This document shows, one piece after another, positions 1 to 9,226 of a stretch of 64,000 bases of DNA (its first letter is position 1; each line of letters starts with the position of its first letter). A model generated the notes under the pieces. The model had not been told where the DNA came from, did no database searches, and saw nothing but the letters and a program-made list of their open reading frames with translations. The position numbers and the translations under genes are program-made. Source of the DNA: Geobacter sp. AOG2 (lineage in GTDB: Bacteria > Desulfobacterota > Desulfuromonadia > Geobacterales > Pseudopelobacteraceae); contig NZ_BLJA01000001.1 of the NCBI RefSeq assembly GCF_019972295.1, positions 2,732,158-2,796,157 of the forward strand, in the 5' to 3' direction.

Positions 1-249
<249 letters not shown>

Positions 250-253
250 TTGA

Positions 254-385
254 TAGGTTTTATAGGACTTATAGGATTTATAGGATTTATGGGACTTATA
301 GGACTTAAGTTCATAGTCTTATAAGTCCTATTGATCCTATAAGTCCTATTGATCCTATAAGCCCTATTGATCCCATAAGCCCAAT
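254..385. repeat. Intergenic 9-bp repeat tract, inverted halves
   Basis: The tract contains about six copies of a GGACTTATA/GGATTTATA-type unit on the left and about six copies of its reverse complement (CCTATAAGT/CCTATTGAT) on the right. Transcripts from either side could fold into a long imperfect hairpin between the two convergent genes, perhaps acting as a bidirectional terminator. Related tracts recur at 7031, 29091, 30191, 50459, 55661 and 57402. Confidence 0.85.
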
Positions 386-390
386 ATCTT

Positions 391-1812
<1,422 letters not shown>

Positions 1813-2042
1813 CCTGTTCCCCCTCCCACCAGGTTTCAGAATATGTCAGCCGATTGATAATTACTTTTTTCTTTTAGCAAGACAATACTTTAATTCACGA
1901 AAACTTCAATATGTATAATTTTGCTATACGGCTGTTCCATCACCCGCCTCAGCGTAAAATCAAAATCATTCCGAGCAACTAGCAACGCACATGTTTTTGC
2001 TCGCGTTTTTTTGACTGTATGCCTTTGCTATACATGCGGCCG

Positions 2043-2062
2043 GTTCATCCAGCCGGATGAAC
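2043..2062. promoter_or_regulatory. Palindromic upstream activator site candidate
   Basis: Perfect 8-bp inverted repeat GTTCATCC-AGCC-GGATGAAC. It is centred about 82 bp upstream of the -24 element at 2134, the usual distance for an enhancer site bound by an NtrC-type dimer. The divergent gene at 391-1812 encodes such an activator. The 1813-2133 region is otherwise gene-free and AT-rich; the decamer TTTGCTATAC occurs twice in it, near 1920 and 2025. Confidence 0.5.
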
Positions 2063-2133
2063 TCCGGCGCAATTGTAAAAATAGCAACTGATTCAAGCAT
2101 GTTATCCCTGATTTTTCCACAGTCGGCAGGCTA

Positions 2134-2149
2134 TGGCACGGTCGATGCT
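2134..2149 (+). promoter_or_regulatory. Sigma-54 (-24/-12) promoter
   Basis: TGGCACGGTCGATGCT matches the consensus TGGCACG-N4-TTGCW at every defined position except one (A for the first T), with correct GG-to-GC spacing. Transcription would start near 2161, about 43 bases before the ATG at 2204, which has a strong AAAGGAGAG ribosome site. Confidence 0.7.
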
Positions 2150-2203
2150 TTATCAGTAAGCAAGAGAACAATGCAGACAGTCGAAACAAGAAAGGAGAGA
2201 GCC

Positions 2204-2434
2204 ATGAGAACCGTATCAGCAACGTTATTTTCACTGATGATCACTGCCGGCAGCGCGCTGGCGGCGGGAGGCGGAGCAGAAGGGGAAGGCCTGAGCATGT
2301 TCGGCGCGCTCTTCATCGCATTCGGTATCCTGATCGTCCTGTTCCAGTTTATCCCCGGCATCATGCTGCTGGTCGGAATGCTCAAGGGGATCTTCTCGGC
2401 AAACGAGAAAAAAGCGCACAACGTCAACAAATAG
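2204..2434 (+). CDS. Small exported/membrane protein, paralogue of next gene
   Basis: I do not recognise a named family. The start is ATG 2204 with AAAGGAGAG six bases upstream; the frame is open further upstream but lacks a ribosome site. The 76-residue product has a signal-like N-terminus ending SALAAGGG, a short Gly/Glu linker, one hydrophobic helix (about 31-61, FGALFIAFGILIVLFQFIPG) and a Lys/Asn-rich tail. It aligns with the next protein along its whole length (shared LMIT-x-GSA, F-x-x-F-x-x-LIV-x-x-Q-x-x-P and ML-x-G patterns). A sigma-54 promoter at 2134 precedes it. Position before cytochrome genes suggests a small accessory subunit of a membrane electron-transfer complex; this is inference. 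Confidence 0.7.
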   Translation: MRTVSATLFSLMITAGSALAAGGGAEGEGLSMFGALFIAFGILIVLFQFIPGIMLLVGMLKGIFSANEKKAHNVNK

Positions 2435-2502
2435 CCTAAAAAGGCCCGGTGTAACTTTTAAAACAACCTGCGAGTGCTATACTACAATCCGAGGAGGCTA
2501 CC

Positions 2503-2739
2503 ATGAAAACCACAGCTTTGAAAAACGCTCTCATGATCACCATCGGCTCCGCATCGAGCGCCTTTGCGGCAAACGGCGCGCGGGAAGACAACAGCGGGCT
2601 CTTCGTCTGGATCTTCCTGGGGTTCTGCGCCCTGATCGTCGTTGCCCAGCTCATGCCGGCGGTACTGATGATGCTCGGCTTTGCCAAGGCCATGGGCAAG
2701 GAGAAGGTGGCTGAACCGCAGACCGTAACCCACAAATAG
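2503..2739 (+). CDS. Small exported/membrane protein, paralogue of previous gene
   Basis: 78 residues starting at ATG 2503 behind GAGGAGG. It has a signal-like start (residues 1-22, ending SAFAANG), a charged linker and one transmembrane helix (about 32-60) with a LIVVAQLMPAVLMM stretch, then a basic tail. It is a diverged tandem duplicate of the gene at 2204. The 68-bp gap upstream carries a TATACT at about 2476 but no convincing -35. Function is unknown; co-location with cytochrome genes is the only clue. Confidence 0.7.
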   Translation: MKTTALKNALMITIGSASSAFAANGAREDNSGLFVWIFLGFCALIVVAQLMPAVLMMLGFAKAMGKEKVAEPQTVTHK

Positions 2740-2879
2740 CGCGGCACAGATCAAGCACTTTATGCCGGTTTCACATCAAGGACCGGAACCGGAAACACGT
2801 CAACGGAACATTGCGCACCTGACAGCAACACTATCCTCTTGCCCCGCACGAGACGGGGCCAGGGAGAAGGAGAGCTCAC

Positions 2880-3932
2880 GTGAAGACGGATGTCTGCAAA
2901 GTGATACTGTGCCTGGCGATTTTCATGCTGCCCGCCGCCGCGCTTGCGGCCGACGCGGGCAATGACGCCTGTCTCGCCTGCCACGGCAACCGGGAGGTTG
3001 TCAAAAACGGGGGCGAGCGGCTTTATCTGGAGGCGGGCAAGTTCGCCTCCACGTCCCACGCCCTGATCGGCTGCACCTCATGCCATGACTCGGTAACCGC
3101 GAAGCATCCCCATGACGGCTCCCGGCCCAATAAGGCCCGGTGCAAGGAATGCCACGCCCCCATCCAGACGGAATACGCCGCAAGCCTCCACGGCAGCAAG
3201 GCGACCTGCAACGACTGCCACAACCCCCACGAGGTCAAGCCGAGCATCGCCGTATCCGGCGAGTACCTGAATGGCAAGTGCGCCAAATGCCATGACAAGG
3301 AAAAGACCGTCAAAAGTCATTCCAAATGGCTCACCCAGGCGGATCTGCACCTGGATTCCCTTCCCTGCATCACCTGCCACACCGGCTCCAAGAATTACGT
3401 CATCAACATGACCATCGAAAACAAGAAGCCGGGCGAGCCCCACGGCGATTTCAAGACCGCCGGCTATGGCGAACTCATCGCTCTTCGGCCCATAAACGGG
3501 GATATCAGCCGACTGGTCGACAAAAACGGCGACGGCCTCATCTCCCTGATTGAACTGAGGGAGTTCAACCATGAAGCGCGCGGCAAGGGGATGCGGCTGT
3601 GGGGCATGATGACCCCGGAGACGGTAACCCACACCTATCAGATCAACGAAAAATGCTGGGACTGTTCCTTCTGCCACGCTTCGGGTCCCAAGGCGATGCA
3701 GACCAGCTATGTGGAATTTCCCGACCGAAACGGCGGCGTGACCAGGGTGGCGGTTGAAAAGGGCGCCATCCTCGACATCCTCTACGGCACGCCCGACTTC
3801 TATATGCTGGGAACCACCCGCAGCACCACCCTCAACATCGTCGGCGCGCTGATCATCGCCGGGGGGATGATGATGCCGATCGGGCACGGCACCTTGCGGT
3901 TTTTGACCAGAAAAAACAGAAAGGACCATTGA
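2880..3932 (+). CDS. Membrane-anchored seven-haem c-type cytochrome with an EF-hand loop
   Basis: GTG start at 2880 behind GAAGGAGAG. The 350-residue protein has a signal peptide (1-23, ending AALAA) and seven CxxCH motifs: CLACH, CTSCH, CKECH, CNDCH, CAKCH, CITCH and CSFCH. A single membrane helix near the C-terminus (about 317-338) leads to a basic tail. Residues 214-225 form a canonical calcium EF-hand loop (D214, N216, D218, L220, S222, E225) between haems six and seven, which is unusual in a multihaem cytochrome. It lies four bases from a b-type cytochrome gene, so the pair probably transfers electrons between the quinone pool and periplasmic cytochromes. Exact family and direction are not resolved. 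Confidence 0.9.
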   Translation: MKTDVCKVILCLAIFMLPAAALAADAGNDACLACHGNREVVKNGGERLYLEAGKFASTSHALIGCTSCHDSVTAKHPHDGSRPNKARCKECHAPIQTEYAASLHGSKATCNDCHNPHEVKPSIAVSGEYLNGKCAKCHDKEKTVKSHSKWLTQADLHLDSLPCITCHTGSKNYVINMTIENKKPGEPHGDFKTAGYGELIALRPINGDISRLVDKNGDGLISLIELREFNHEARGKGMRLWGMMTPETVTHTYQINEKCWDCSFCHASGPKAMQTSYVEFPDRNGGVTRVAVEKGAILDILYGTPDFYMLGTTRSTTLNIVGALIIAGGMMMPIGHGTLRFLTRKNRKDH

Positions 3933-3935
3933 GCC

Positions 3936-4655
3936 ATGAAACACACCGAACAGATCTACCTCACCCCCATGCCGGTCAGGATCTGGCACTGGCTGAATGC
4001 CTTCGGGATCGTGACTCTCTGCGTAACCGCCCTGCAGATCAGGTTCCCCGACTATGTGAACATCTTCGGCACCTACAAGGCGGCCATCCGCCTCCACAAT
4101 ACCGCCGGAGTCGTGGTCTCCATATCCTACGCCCTCTGGCTCATCTACTACATGTTCGTGGCCCGCACCATGATCAAACTCTACGTCCCCACCCTTGAGG
4201 ACATCAAGCACGGCCTGTTCCGCCAGGCGTTCTTTTACTTCTTCTATTACTTCCTGGGGCGTCCCAACCCGCACCACAGCACCCCGGACAGCAAGTTCAA
4301 CCCGATGCAGAAGGCTGCATACCTGGTGATCATGTTCATCCTCCTGCCGCTGGTGGTCATTTCGGGCTATTTCCTGATGTACGTCGCCCCGTTGCGGGAG
4401 ATCTTCGTCGTGGTGGGGGGGATCAAGACCCTGGTAAGCGCCCACTACCTGATCGCCTGCTGCTTCTGCGCCTTCCTGTTCGTGCACATCTATCTGGCGA
4501 CCCTCGGCCACACCCCGTTTGCCCACTTCAAACCGATGTGGAACGGCTGGGAAGAGGAGGAGGTGGAAGACGGCGTTCCCGAGCAGGCGGCCGGAACGGA
4601 GACGGCAGCACCGGCCCACGCGGTCGGCCATCATTCCGGCACGGAAGCGGCGTAA
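3936..4655 (+). CDS. b-type cytochrome membrane subunit
   Basis: 239 residues with four main hydrophobic helices in the pattern of the FdnI/PhsC/cytochrome b561 group. Histidines suited to ligate two b haems sit in RIWHWLNAFG, AAIRLHNTAG, VSAHYLIACC and FVHIYLATLGH. The last 40 residues are hydrophilic and acidic, then His/Ala-rich, with no obvious domain. The gene starts three bases after the seven-haem cytochrome stop and is followed at 60 bp by the nine-haem cytochrome. The likely role is the quinol-oxidising or quinone-reducing membrane subunit of this complex. Homologues serve formate, thiosulfate or other respiratory enzymes, and no catalytic subunit is encoded nearby. Confidence 0.85.
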   Translation: MKHTEQIYLTPMPVRIWHWLNAFGIVTLCVTALQIRFPDYVNIFGTYKAAIRLHNTAGVVVSISYALWLIYYMFVARTMIKLYVPTLEDIKHGLFRQAFFYFFYYFLGRPNPHHSTPDSKFNPMQKAAYLVIMFILLPLVVISGYFLMYVAPLREIFVVVGGIKTLVSAHYLIACCFCAFLFVHIYLATLGHTPFAHFKPMWNGWEEEEVEDGVPEQAAGTETAAPAHAVGHHSGTEAA

Positions 4656-4715
4656 AGAGGTTCCATCGGGAACCCTTGCGCTGCGCGGTAGTGACAACAT
4701 CCTCAGGAGGACTTC

Positions 4716-5483
4716 ATGCGTCGCAATCTCATCTTTTCCATCATCCTGACGTTTCTGGTCTCCGGTCTGATCGCCCAAGCCGTGGACATAAAGGACATCA
4801 CCTTTGCCACCGAACATGCCGGCAAGGTCGTCTTCAGCCACAAGAACCATATCCGGCAAAAACAGATGGCCAACAATTGCAAGGCCTGTCACGACACCCT
4901 CTACCCGTTCAAGAAAAAGGCCACCTACACCATGGCCGATATGGAGCAGGGGAAATCGTGCGGCGCCTGCCATGACGGCAAAAGCGCTTTTGCCCTGAAG
5001 GAATGCGCCCGTTGCCACCGGGTGAAAGAGATCACCTACACGGTGAAAGCCACCGGCACGACCCGTTTCAGCCACCAGAAACACCTGGTCGCCAACCCCA
5101 ACTGCACCACCTGTCACCCGGCGCTGTTCGCCGCCGGCCACAACAAGCCGACCACCATGGCGGAGATGAAGCAGGGGAAATCGTGCGGTGCCTGTCATGA
5201 CGGCAAAGCGGCCTTCAGCATCGACAGTTGCGCTTCGTGCCACCCGACCAAGGACCAGAAATACGCCATCAAGGGTGCCGGCAACGTCACCTTCAGCCAT
5301 GCGACCCATACCGGCCACTACCAGTGCGGCAGTTGCCATACCAAGCTCTACGCCATCGCCCACAGCAAGGCGAAGGTTTCCATGAAGGCCATGGAAAAGG
5401 GAAAATCATGTGGCGCCTGCCATAATGGCAAGGCGGCCTTCAGTGTCAAGGCCAACTGCGCCACCTGCCACAAGGCCGGCTGA
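4716..5483 (+). CDS. Nine-haem c7-type periplasmic cytochrome
   Basis: 255 residues after ATG 4716 with TCAGGAGG upstream. A signal peptide (about 1-21, ending IAQAVD) is followed by three repeats of about 75 residues. Each repeat has FSH-x-x-H, then three CxxCH motifs, the middle one in the near-identical context GKSCGACHDGKxAF. The nine motifs are CKACH, CGACH, CARCH, CTTCH, CGACH, CASCH, CGSCH, CGACH and CATCH. This is the triheme c7 module known from Geobacter periplasmic 'nanowire' cytochromes, here as a trimer. The repeats probably arose by internal duplication. It is a plausible periplasmic electron acceptor for the b/c complex encoded just upstream. Confidence 0.92.
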   Translation: MRRNLIFSIILTFLVSGLIAQAVDIKDITFATEHAGKVVFSHKNHIRQKQMANNCKACHDTLYPFKKKATYTMADMEQGKSCGACHDGKSAFALKECARCHRVKEITYTVKATGTTRFSHQKHLVANPNCTTCHPALFAAGHNKPTTMAEMKQGKSCGACHDGKAAFSIDSCASCHPTKDQKYAIKGAGNVTFSHATHTGHYQCGSCHTKLYAIAHSKAKVSMKAMEKGKSCGACHNGKAAFSVKANCATCHKAG

Positions 5484-5568
5484 TCCAGATAAATTTCCTG
5501 GGGCCTATAAGTCCTGCAAGTCCCGGATACAACAGATTGGAGCAACTACCACCAGGGAGAGATAAACC

Positions 5569-6411
5569 ATGTTCAAAACCCTTGCAGGCCGAGCCCTCGT
5601 TCCGGTCGGGATAGCAGTCACGGGATTCGTCATCGTATGCTTCCTGCTCCTCTACTCGGTCATCAGGAACGTCGTCAACCGTGACACGGTCGGATGTGCC
5701 ACCAACCTGGCCGACACGATCCTCAAATCGACCCGGTACGCCATGCTCAAGTCCGACCGGGAGATGCTCACGACGATGATCCAGAACATCGGCCAGCAGA
5801 AGGGGGTCGAGCACATCAGGGTCTTCAACAAGAAGGGGATCGTCAACTTTTCCAACCGGGCGGAGGAGTTGGACCGTCAGGTGGACAAGAAAGCCGAGGG
5901 GTGCGTCGGTTGCCATGCCGGCGCCATCCCCTCCGCCTCCCTGGGCCGGATGGAACAGACGCGCACCTTCACCAACGGCGACGGCCGGGAGGTCATGGCC
6001 GTCATGGCCCCCATCTACAACGAGCCGGAATGCTTCAATGCCCCCTGCCATGTCCACCCGCCGGCGCAGAAGGTGCTGGGGACCCTGGACATCGGGCTCT
6101 CACGGGAGATGCTGCTCAAATCCCTGGCGTCCATCCGCAACCAGATGATCATCTTCACGATCATGATCCTCGTCCTGACCGTCGGCGGGGTCACGGCGCT
6201 CCTGCGCAGGAGCGTCTTCCTGCCGTTGCAGAAACTGCGCCGCCTGGCCGAACAGGTGGAGGCGGGTGAACATCCCGAAGCCCATCCTTCCCACTTTCCC
6301 CGCGAGCTTGACAGAATCGCCCAATCCCTCTATAACCTGAGCCAGAAGGATTACGCCACCGATGGGGACCCGGCCGCCAGGGAAAAAGGAAATGTCCCGA
6401 AGGATTCATAG
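5569..6411 (+). CDS. Haem-binding periplasmic sensor with HAMP and no output domain
   Basis: 280 residues from ATG 5569 (GGGAGAG ribosome site). One membrane helix (about 12-33), a periplasmic region of about 155 residues, a second helix (about 192-212), a HAMP domain (about 213-265) and a short hydrophilic tail. The periplasmic part has a c-haem motif CVGCH (112-116) and a second CFNAPCH (155-161), which is CX4CH and may also hold haem. It resembles the sensor halves of Geobacter haem-containing kinases and chemoreceptors, but it stops after HAMP: there is no kinase, cyclase or methyl-accepting domain. It lies after the cytochrome genes and its stop abuts the next start. It may signal through a separate partner or be a structural subunit. 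Confidence 0.85.
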   Translation: MFKTLAGRALVPVGIAVTGFVIVCFLLLYSVIRNVVNRDTVGCATNLADTILKSTRYAMLKSDREMLTTMIQNIGQQKGVEHIRVFNKKGIVNFSNRAEELDRQVDKKAEGCVGCHAGAIPSASLGRMEQTRTFTNGDGREVMAVMAPIYNEPECFNAPCHVHPPAQKVLGTLDIGLSREMLLKSLASIRNQMIIFTIMILVLTVGGVTALLRRSVFLPLQKLRRLAEQVEAGEHPEAHPSHFPRELDRIAQSLYNLSQKDYATDGDPAAREKGNVPKDS

Positions 6412-7014
6412 GTGCAACTGAACTCTCTCATCCGGAACATGCTTCCGGTTTCGCGCACACCGGGTCATGCCATGACACAGACCATTGACAATCAGCCGGC
6501 GACCGGCATGGCGCCGCAGCAGAGCCAGGTCGAGTTGGTCGAGCAACAACTCAGGGCTGACGTCAAGCACCTCAACCGCTTCTCCAGCAGGGGGCTGTGG
6601 GCTTTCTCCCTGTTCATACTGGTCTGCCTGACGGCATGGCGCGACTTCCCCATGCTCCCCCTGCCCGACACGGTCATTGCGGCCCTCGGCCCGCCGCCGC
6701 CGGCCCATATCATCAGCATCGTCCTTTTGTTCTACACCTTCTCCGCCATCATCTTAAGCCTCTCGCGCATGACGGCCGGCATCGAGCACAAAAGCAGCTT
6801 CTGCCACGTGGGCTATCTGACCGGTTTCCTGCTCTTCTACCACTTCGCCAAAGCCCTGGACGACAACTTCTGGGCCGTTTTCGGCGCCGGGACCACCATC
6901 CTGGCGGTGGAGAGCTACCGCATCTGGAGTTTCTGCCGGGATGCCCTGAGCCGCAAGGCCGAACAGCTCGAATTCATCCAGAGGACCGGCAGGGTCCCGC
7001 CGGAAGAGGACTAG
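6412..7014 (+). CDS. Integral membrane protein of the cytochrome cluster
   Basis: 200 residues if started at GTG 6412, which directly follows the previous stop and has GAAGGA at a good distance; ATG 6472 is an alternative without a clear ribosome site. The N-terminal 65 residues are hydrophilic. Three or four hydrophobic helices follow (about 63-80, 100-121, 135-170), then a charged tail. Histidines in PPPPAHIIS, GIEHKSSFCH and FYHFAKAL could be buried, but I see no haem motif. Homologues in this group are often called putative menaquinol oxidoreductase; that name rests on gene context. Translational coupling to the haem/HAMP gene suggests a common complex. Confidence 0.75.
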   Translation: MQLNSLIRNMLPVSRTPGHAMTQTIDNQPATGMAPQQSQVELVEQQLRADVKHLNRFSSRGLWAFSLFILVCLTAWRDFPMLPLPDTVIAALGPPPPAHIISIVLLFYTFSAIILSLSRMTAGIEHKSSFCHVGYLTGFLLFYHFAKALDDNFWAVFGAGTTILAVESYRIWSFCRDALSRKAEQLEFIQRTGRVPPEED

Positions 7015-7030
7015 GCGGCAGAAAAAGGTC

Positions 7031-7166
7031 TGTGGGATCAATGGGACTTATGGGACTTATGGGACTTATGGGACTTATGGGACTTATGGGACTTATGGGA
7101 CTTATAGGACTTATGAGACTTATAATCCCATACGTCCCATTGGTCCTATAAGTCCCAGAGGCCGGA
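7031..7166. repeat. Tandem 9-bp repeat (ATGGGACTT) with inverted arm
   Basis: Seven uninterrupted copies of ATGGGACTT, then two variants (ATAGGACTT, ATGAGACTT) and an inverted segment of CCCATACGTCCC/CCTATAAGTCCC type. The transcript could fold as a long hairpin after the cytochrome cluster. Bases 7167-7233 are a degenerate AAAGACCAAGCC/ACAAAGCC low-complexity stretch before tsaB. Confidence 0.9.
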
Positions 7167-7233
7167 GGCCAAAGACCAAGCCCAAAGCCACAAAGACCAA
7201 GCCACAAAGCCAAATCCACTCCCAGGAACCACC

Positions 7234-7953
7234 ATGAATATCCTCAGCATCGACTCCTCCACCAACCTGGCCAGCATCGCCATTGCAGCCGACGACACCA
7301 TCGTCGCCGAATCTCTGTTCCGCTCCGACAAGGCCCTTTCGGCCCGGGTCCTGCCGGAGATCGAACACATGCTGGCCGCAACGGGACTTACGGTGAACGC
7401 GATCGACCTGTTCGCCTGCGCCGTGGGCCCCGGTTCCTTCACCGGCGTGCGGGCCGGCGTCGCCACGATCCAGGGGCTGGCCCTGACCACCGGCAAGCCC
7501 TGCTTCGGCTTCTCCACCCTGGCTCTGGTTGCCATGAACTTCCCCCTGGCCTCCCTGCCGGTTTGCCCCCTCCTGGACGCCCGCAAGAACGAGGTCTACG
7601 CCGCCCTGTACGACTGTTCCTCCCCCCTCCCCTCCGCCATCATGGCCGACTGCGTCATGGGACCGGAAGCGTTCCTGGACCAACTCTCCGCCGCCACCCA
7701 GGGTCCGGTGATCTTTGCCGGGGACGGCGCTGTCCGCTACCGCGAGGTCATCGCCGCGCACCTGGGTGAACGCGCCCGCTTCGCCTCCACCCGCCACAAC
7801 GTGGGCCATGCCGGAAACGGCGCGCTCCTTGCCCTCCACGCCTGGCACAACAATGCCACCTTGGAACCGGCCCGGTTGCTGCCGGTCTACCTGCGCCCCT
7901 CCGAGGCGGAATACGCCAAACTGGACCGGCAGAAGGCACTGTCCGCCAAATAA
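7234..7953 (+). CDS. tsaB: tRNA threonylcarbamoyladenosine biosynthesis protein TsaB
   Basis: 239 residues, typical TsaB length. It has the actin-like ASKHA start (NILSIDSSTNLASIAI) and the signature VGPGSFTGVRAGVATIQGLAL used for dimerisation with TsaD. TsaB is the non-catalytic partner that, with TsaD and TsaE, installs the t6A37 modification on ANN-decoding tRNAs in the cytoplasm. The ATG follows CCAGGAACCACC. It stands alone between a repeat tract and the sucC promoter. Confidence 0.95.
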   Translation: MNILSIDSSTNLASIAIAADDTIVAESLFRSDKALSARVLPEIEHMLAATGLTVNAIDLFACAVGPGSFTGVRAGVATIQGLALTTGKPCFGFSTLALVAMNFPLASLPVCPLLDARKNEVYAALYDCSSPLPSAIMADCVMGPEAFLDQLSAATQGPVIFAGDGAVRYREVIAAHLGERARFASTRHNVGHAGNGALLALHAWHNNATLEPARLLPVYLRPSEAEYAKLDRQKALSAK

Positions 7954-7958
7954 ATTTT

Positions 7959-7991
7959 ATCTAAAATAAAATATTTCATCTAAAGTAAAAT
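7959..7991. promoter_or_regulatory. Tandem direct repeat upstream of sucC
   Basis: ATCTAAAATAAAAT (7959-7972) and ATCTAAAGTAAAAT (7978-7991) differ at one base and are spaced 19 bp start to start, close to two helical turns. They end five bases before the -35 of the sucC promoter. A regulator binding site is plausible but unproven. Confidence 0.4.
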
Positions 7992-7995
7992 TTTC

Positions 7996-8023
7996 TTGTC
8001 TACACCCTTTTTCCTGATATACT
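7996..8023 (+). promoter_or_regulatory. Sigma-70 promoter of sucCD
   Basis: TTGTCT, 16-bp spacer, TATACT. Transcription would start near 8030, giving a short leader to ATG 8054, which has GGACGGAG upstream. Confidence 0.6.
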
Positions 8024-8053
8024 CCCCCAAAATCCTAACGGACGGAGCTTGCC

Positions 8054-9223
8054 ATGAACATTCATGAGTACCAGGCCAAGGAGATATTCACCACGTTCGG
8101 CATCCCGGTCCCCCGCAGCAGGGTGGCCCTGACCGCGGACCAGGTGGAACGGGCCGCCAAGGAGATGGGGGGCCACTGCGTGGTCAAGGCCCAGATTTAT
8201 GCGGGCGGGCGCGGCAAGGCGGGGGGCGTCAAGGTCGTCCACCATCCGGAGCAGGCCAACGACGTGGCCAAGGAGCTGTTCGGCAAAAAGCTCGTCACTC
8301 CCCAGACCGGGCCGGAGGGGCTCAAGGTCCGCCGCATCCTGGTGGAGGAGGCGGTGGAGATCGCCCGGGAGTTCTACCTCTCCATCACCCTGGACCGGGC
8401 CACTGCGCGTTACTGCCTCATCGCCTCGCCGGAAGGCGGCATGGACATCGAGGAGGTGGCCCACAAGTCCCCGGAGAAGATCTATGTCCTGACCATCGAC
8501 CCGCTCATGGGGCTGCGCCCCTACCAGGCCCGCAAGATCGCCCTGGCCCTGGGGCTGACCGGCGTGGTGTGCGAGGACTGCGTGGAACTGATCCTCAACC
8601 TGTACCGCTGCTGCCTGGAAAAGGACTGTTTCCTGGTGGAGATCAACCCCCTGGTGGTCACCAAGGCCGGATGGCTGCTGGCCATGGACGGCAAGGTGTC
8701 CTTCGACGATAACGCCGTGTACCGGCACCGGGAATACCCGGACATGGTGGACTACTCCCAGCTCGACCCGCTGGAGATCAACGCCGGCAAGTACGACCTG
8801 GCCTACATCAAGCTGAACGGCTCCATCGGCTGCATGGTCAACGGCGCGGGCCTGGCCATGGCCACCCTGGACGTGCTGAAGGAGTTCGGCGGCGAGCCGG
8901 CCAACTTCCTGGACGTGGGCGGCGGGGCAACGCGGGAAAAGGTGGCCGAGGCGTTCAAGATCATCCTGGAGGACTGCGACGTAAAAGCGGTCTTCGTCAA
9001 CATCTTCGGCGGCATCATGCGCTGCGACGTCATCGCCCAGGGGATCATCGAGGCGGCCAGCGAGGTGCAGTGCCACCTCCCCATCGTGGTACGCATGGAC
9101 GGCAGCAACGTGGAGGAAGGAAAACGCCTCCTCATGGAATCGGGGCTGAACGTGCAGGTGGGCGACAACCTGGGAGACGGCGCCGAACGGATCGTCAAGA
9201 TGCTGGGACAGGGGGGCAAATAG
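8054..9223 (+). CDS. sucC: Succinyl-CoA synthetase beta subunit (ADP-forming type)
   Basis: 389 residues, close to the E. coli length. An N-terminal ATP-grasp domain opens MNIHEYQAKEIF and includes the nucleotide-binding VVKAQIYAGGRGKAGGVK segment. The C-terminal CoA-ligase domain holds NGAGLAMATLD, FLDVGGGAT and FVNIFGGIMRCD. It forms the alpha2beta2 or alpha-beta enzyme with the next gene, three bases downstream, interconverting succinyl-CoA and succinate with substrate-level phosphorylation in the citric acid cycle. The sucC promoter at 7996 should serve both genes. Confidence 0.97.
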   Translation: MNIHEYQAKEIFTTFGIPVPRSRVALTADQVERAAKEMGGHCVVKAQIYAGGRGKAGGVKVVHHPEQANDVAKELFGKKLVTPQTGPEGLKVRRILVEEAVEIAREFYLSITLDRATARYCLIASPEGGMDIEEVAHKSPEKIYVLTIDPLMGLRPYQARKIALALGLTGVVCEDCVELILNLYRCCLEKDCFLVEINPLVVTKAGWLLAMDGKVSFDDNAVYRHREYPDMVDYSQLDPLEINAGKYDLAYIKLNGSIGCMVNGAGLAMATLDVLKEFGGEPANFLDVGGGATREKVAEAFKIILEDCDVKAVFVNIFGGIMRCDVIAQGIIEAASEVQCHLPIVVRMDGSNVEEGKRLLMESGLNVQVGDNLGDGAERIVKMLGQGGK

Positions 9224-9226
9224 GCC

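Noticed and set aside
2760-2879. Cyclic-dinucleotide (GEMM) riboswitch before the cytochrome gene, common in Geobacter
   Set aside because: The conserved GEMM core sequence is not recognisable in this leader or before the other cytochrome genes.
3078-5363. Long open frame on the minus strand across the cytochrome genes
   Set aside because: It is antisense to genes with clear haem motifs and ribosome sites, and its product is Gly/Val/Asp-rich without any domain; it reflects GC-rich codon use.
7031-7166. CRISPR-like array of short direct repeats
   Set aside because: Units are 9 bp, contiguous and without spacers; no cas genes nearby.
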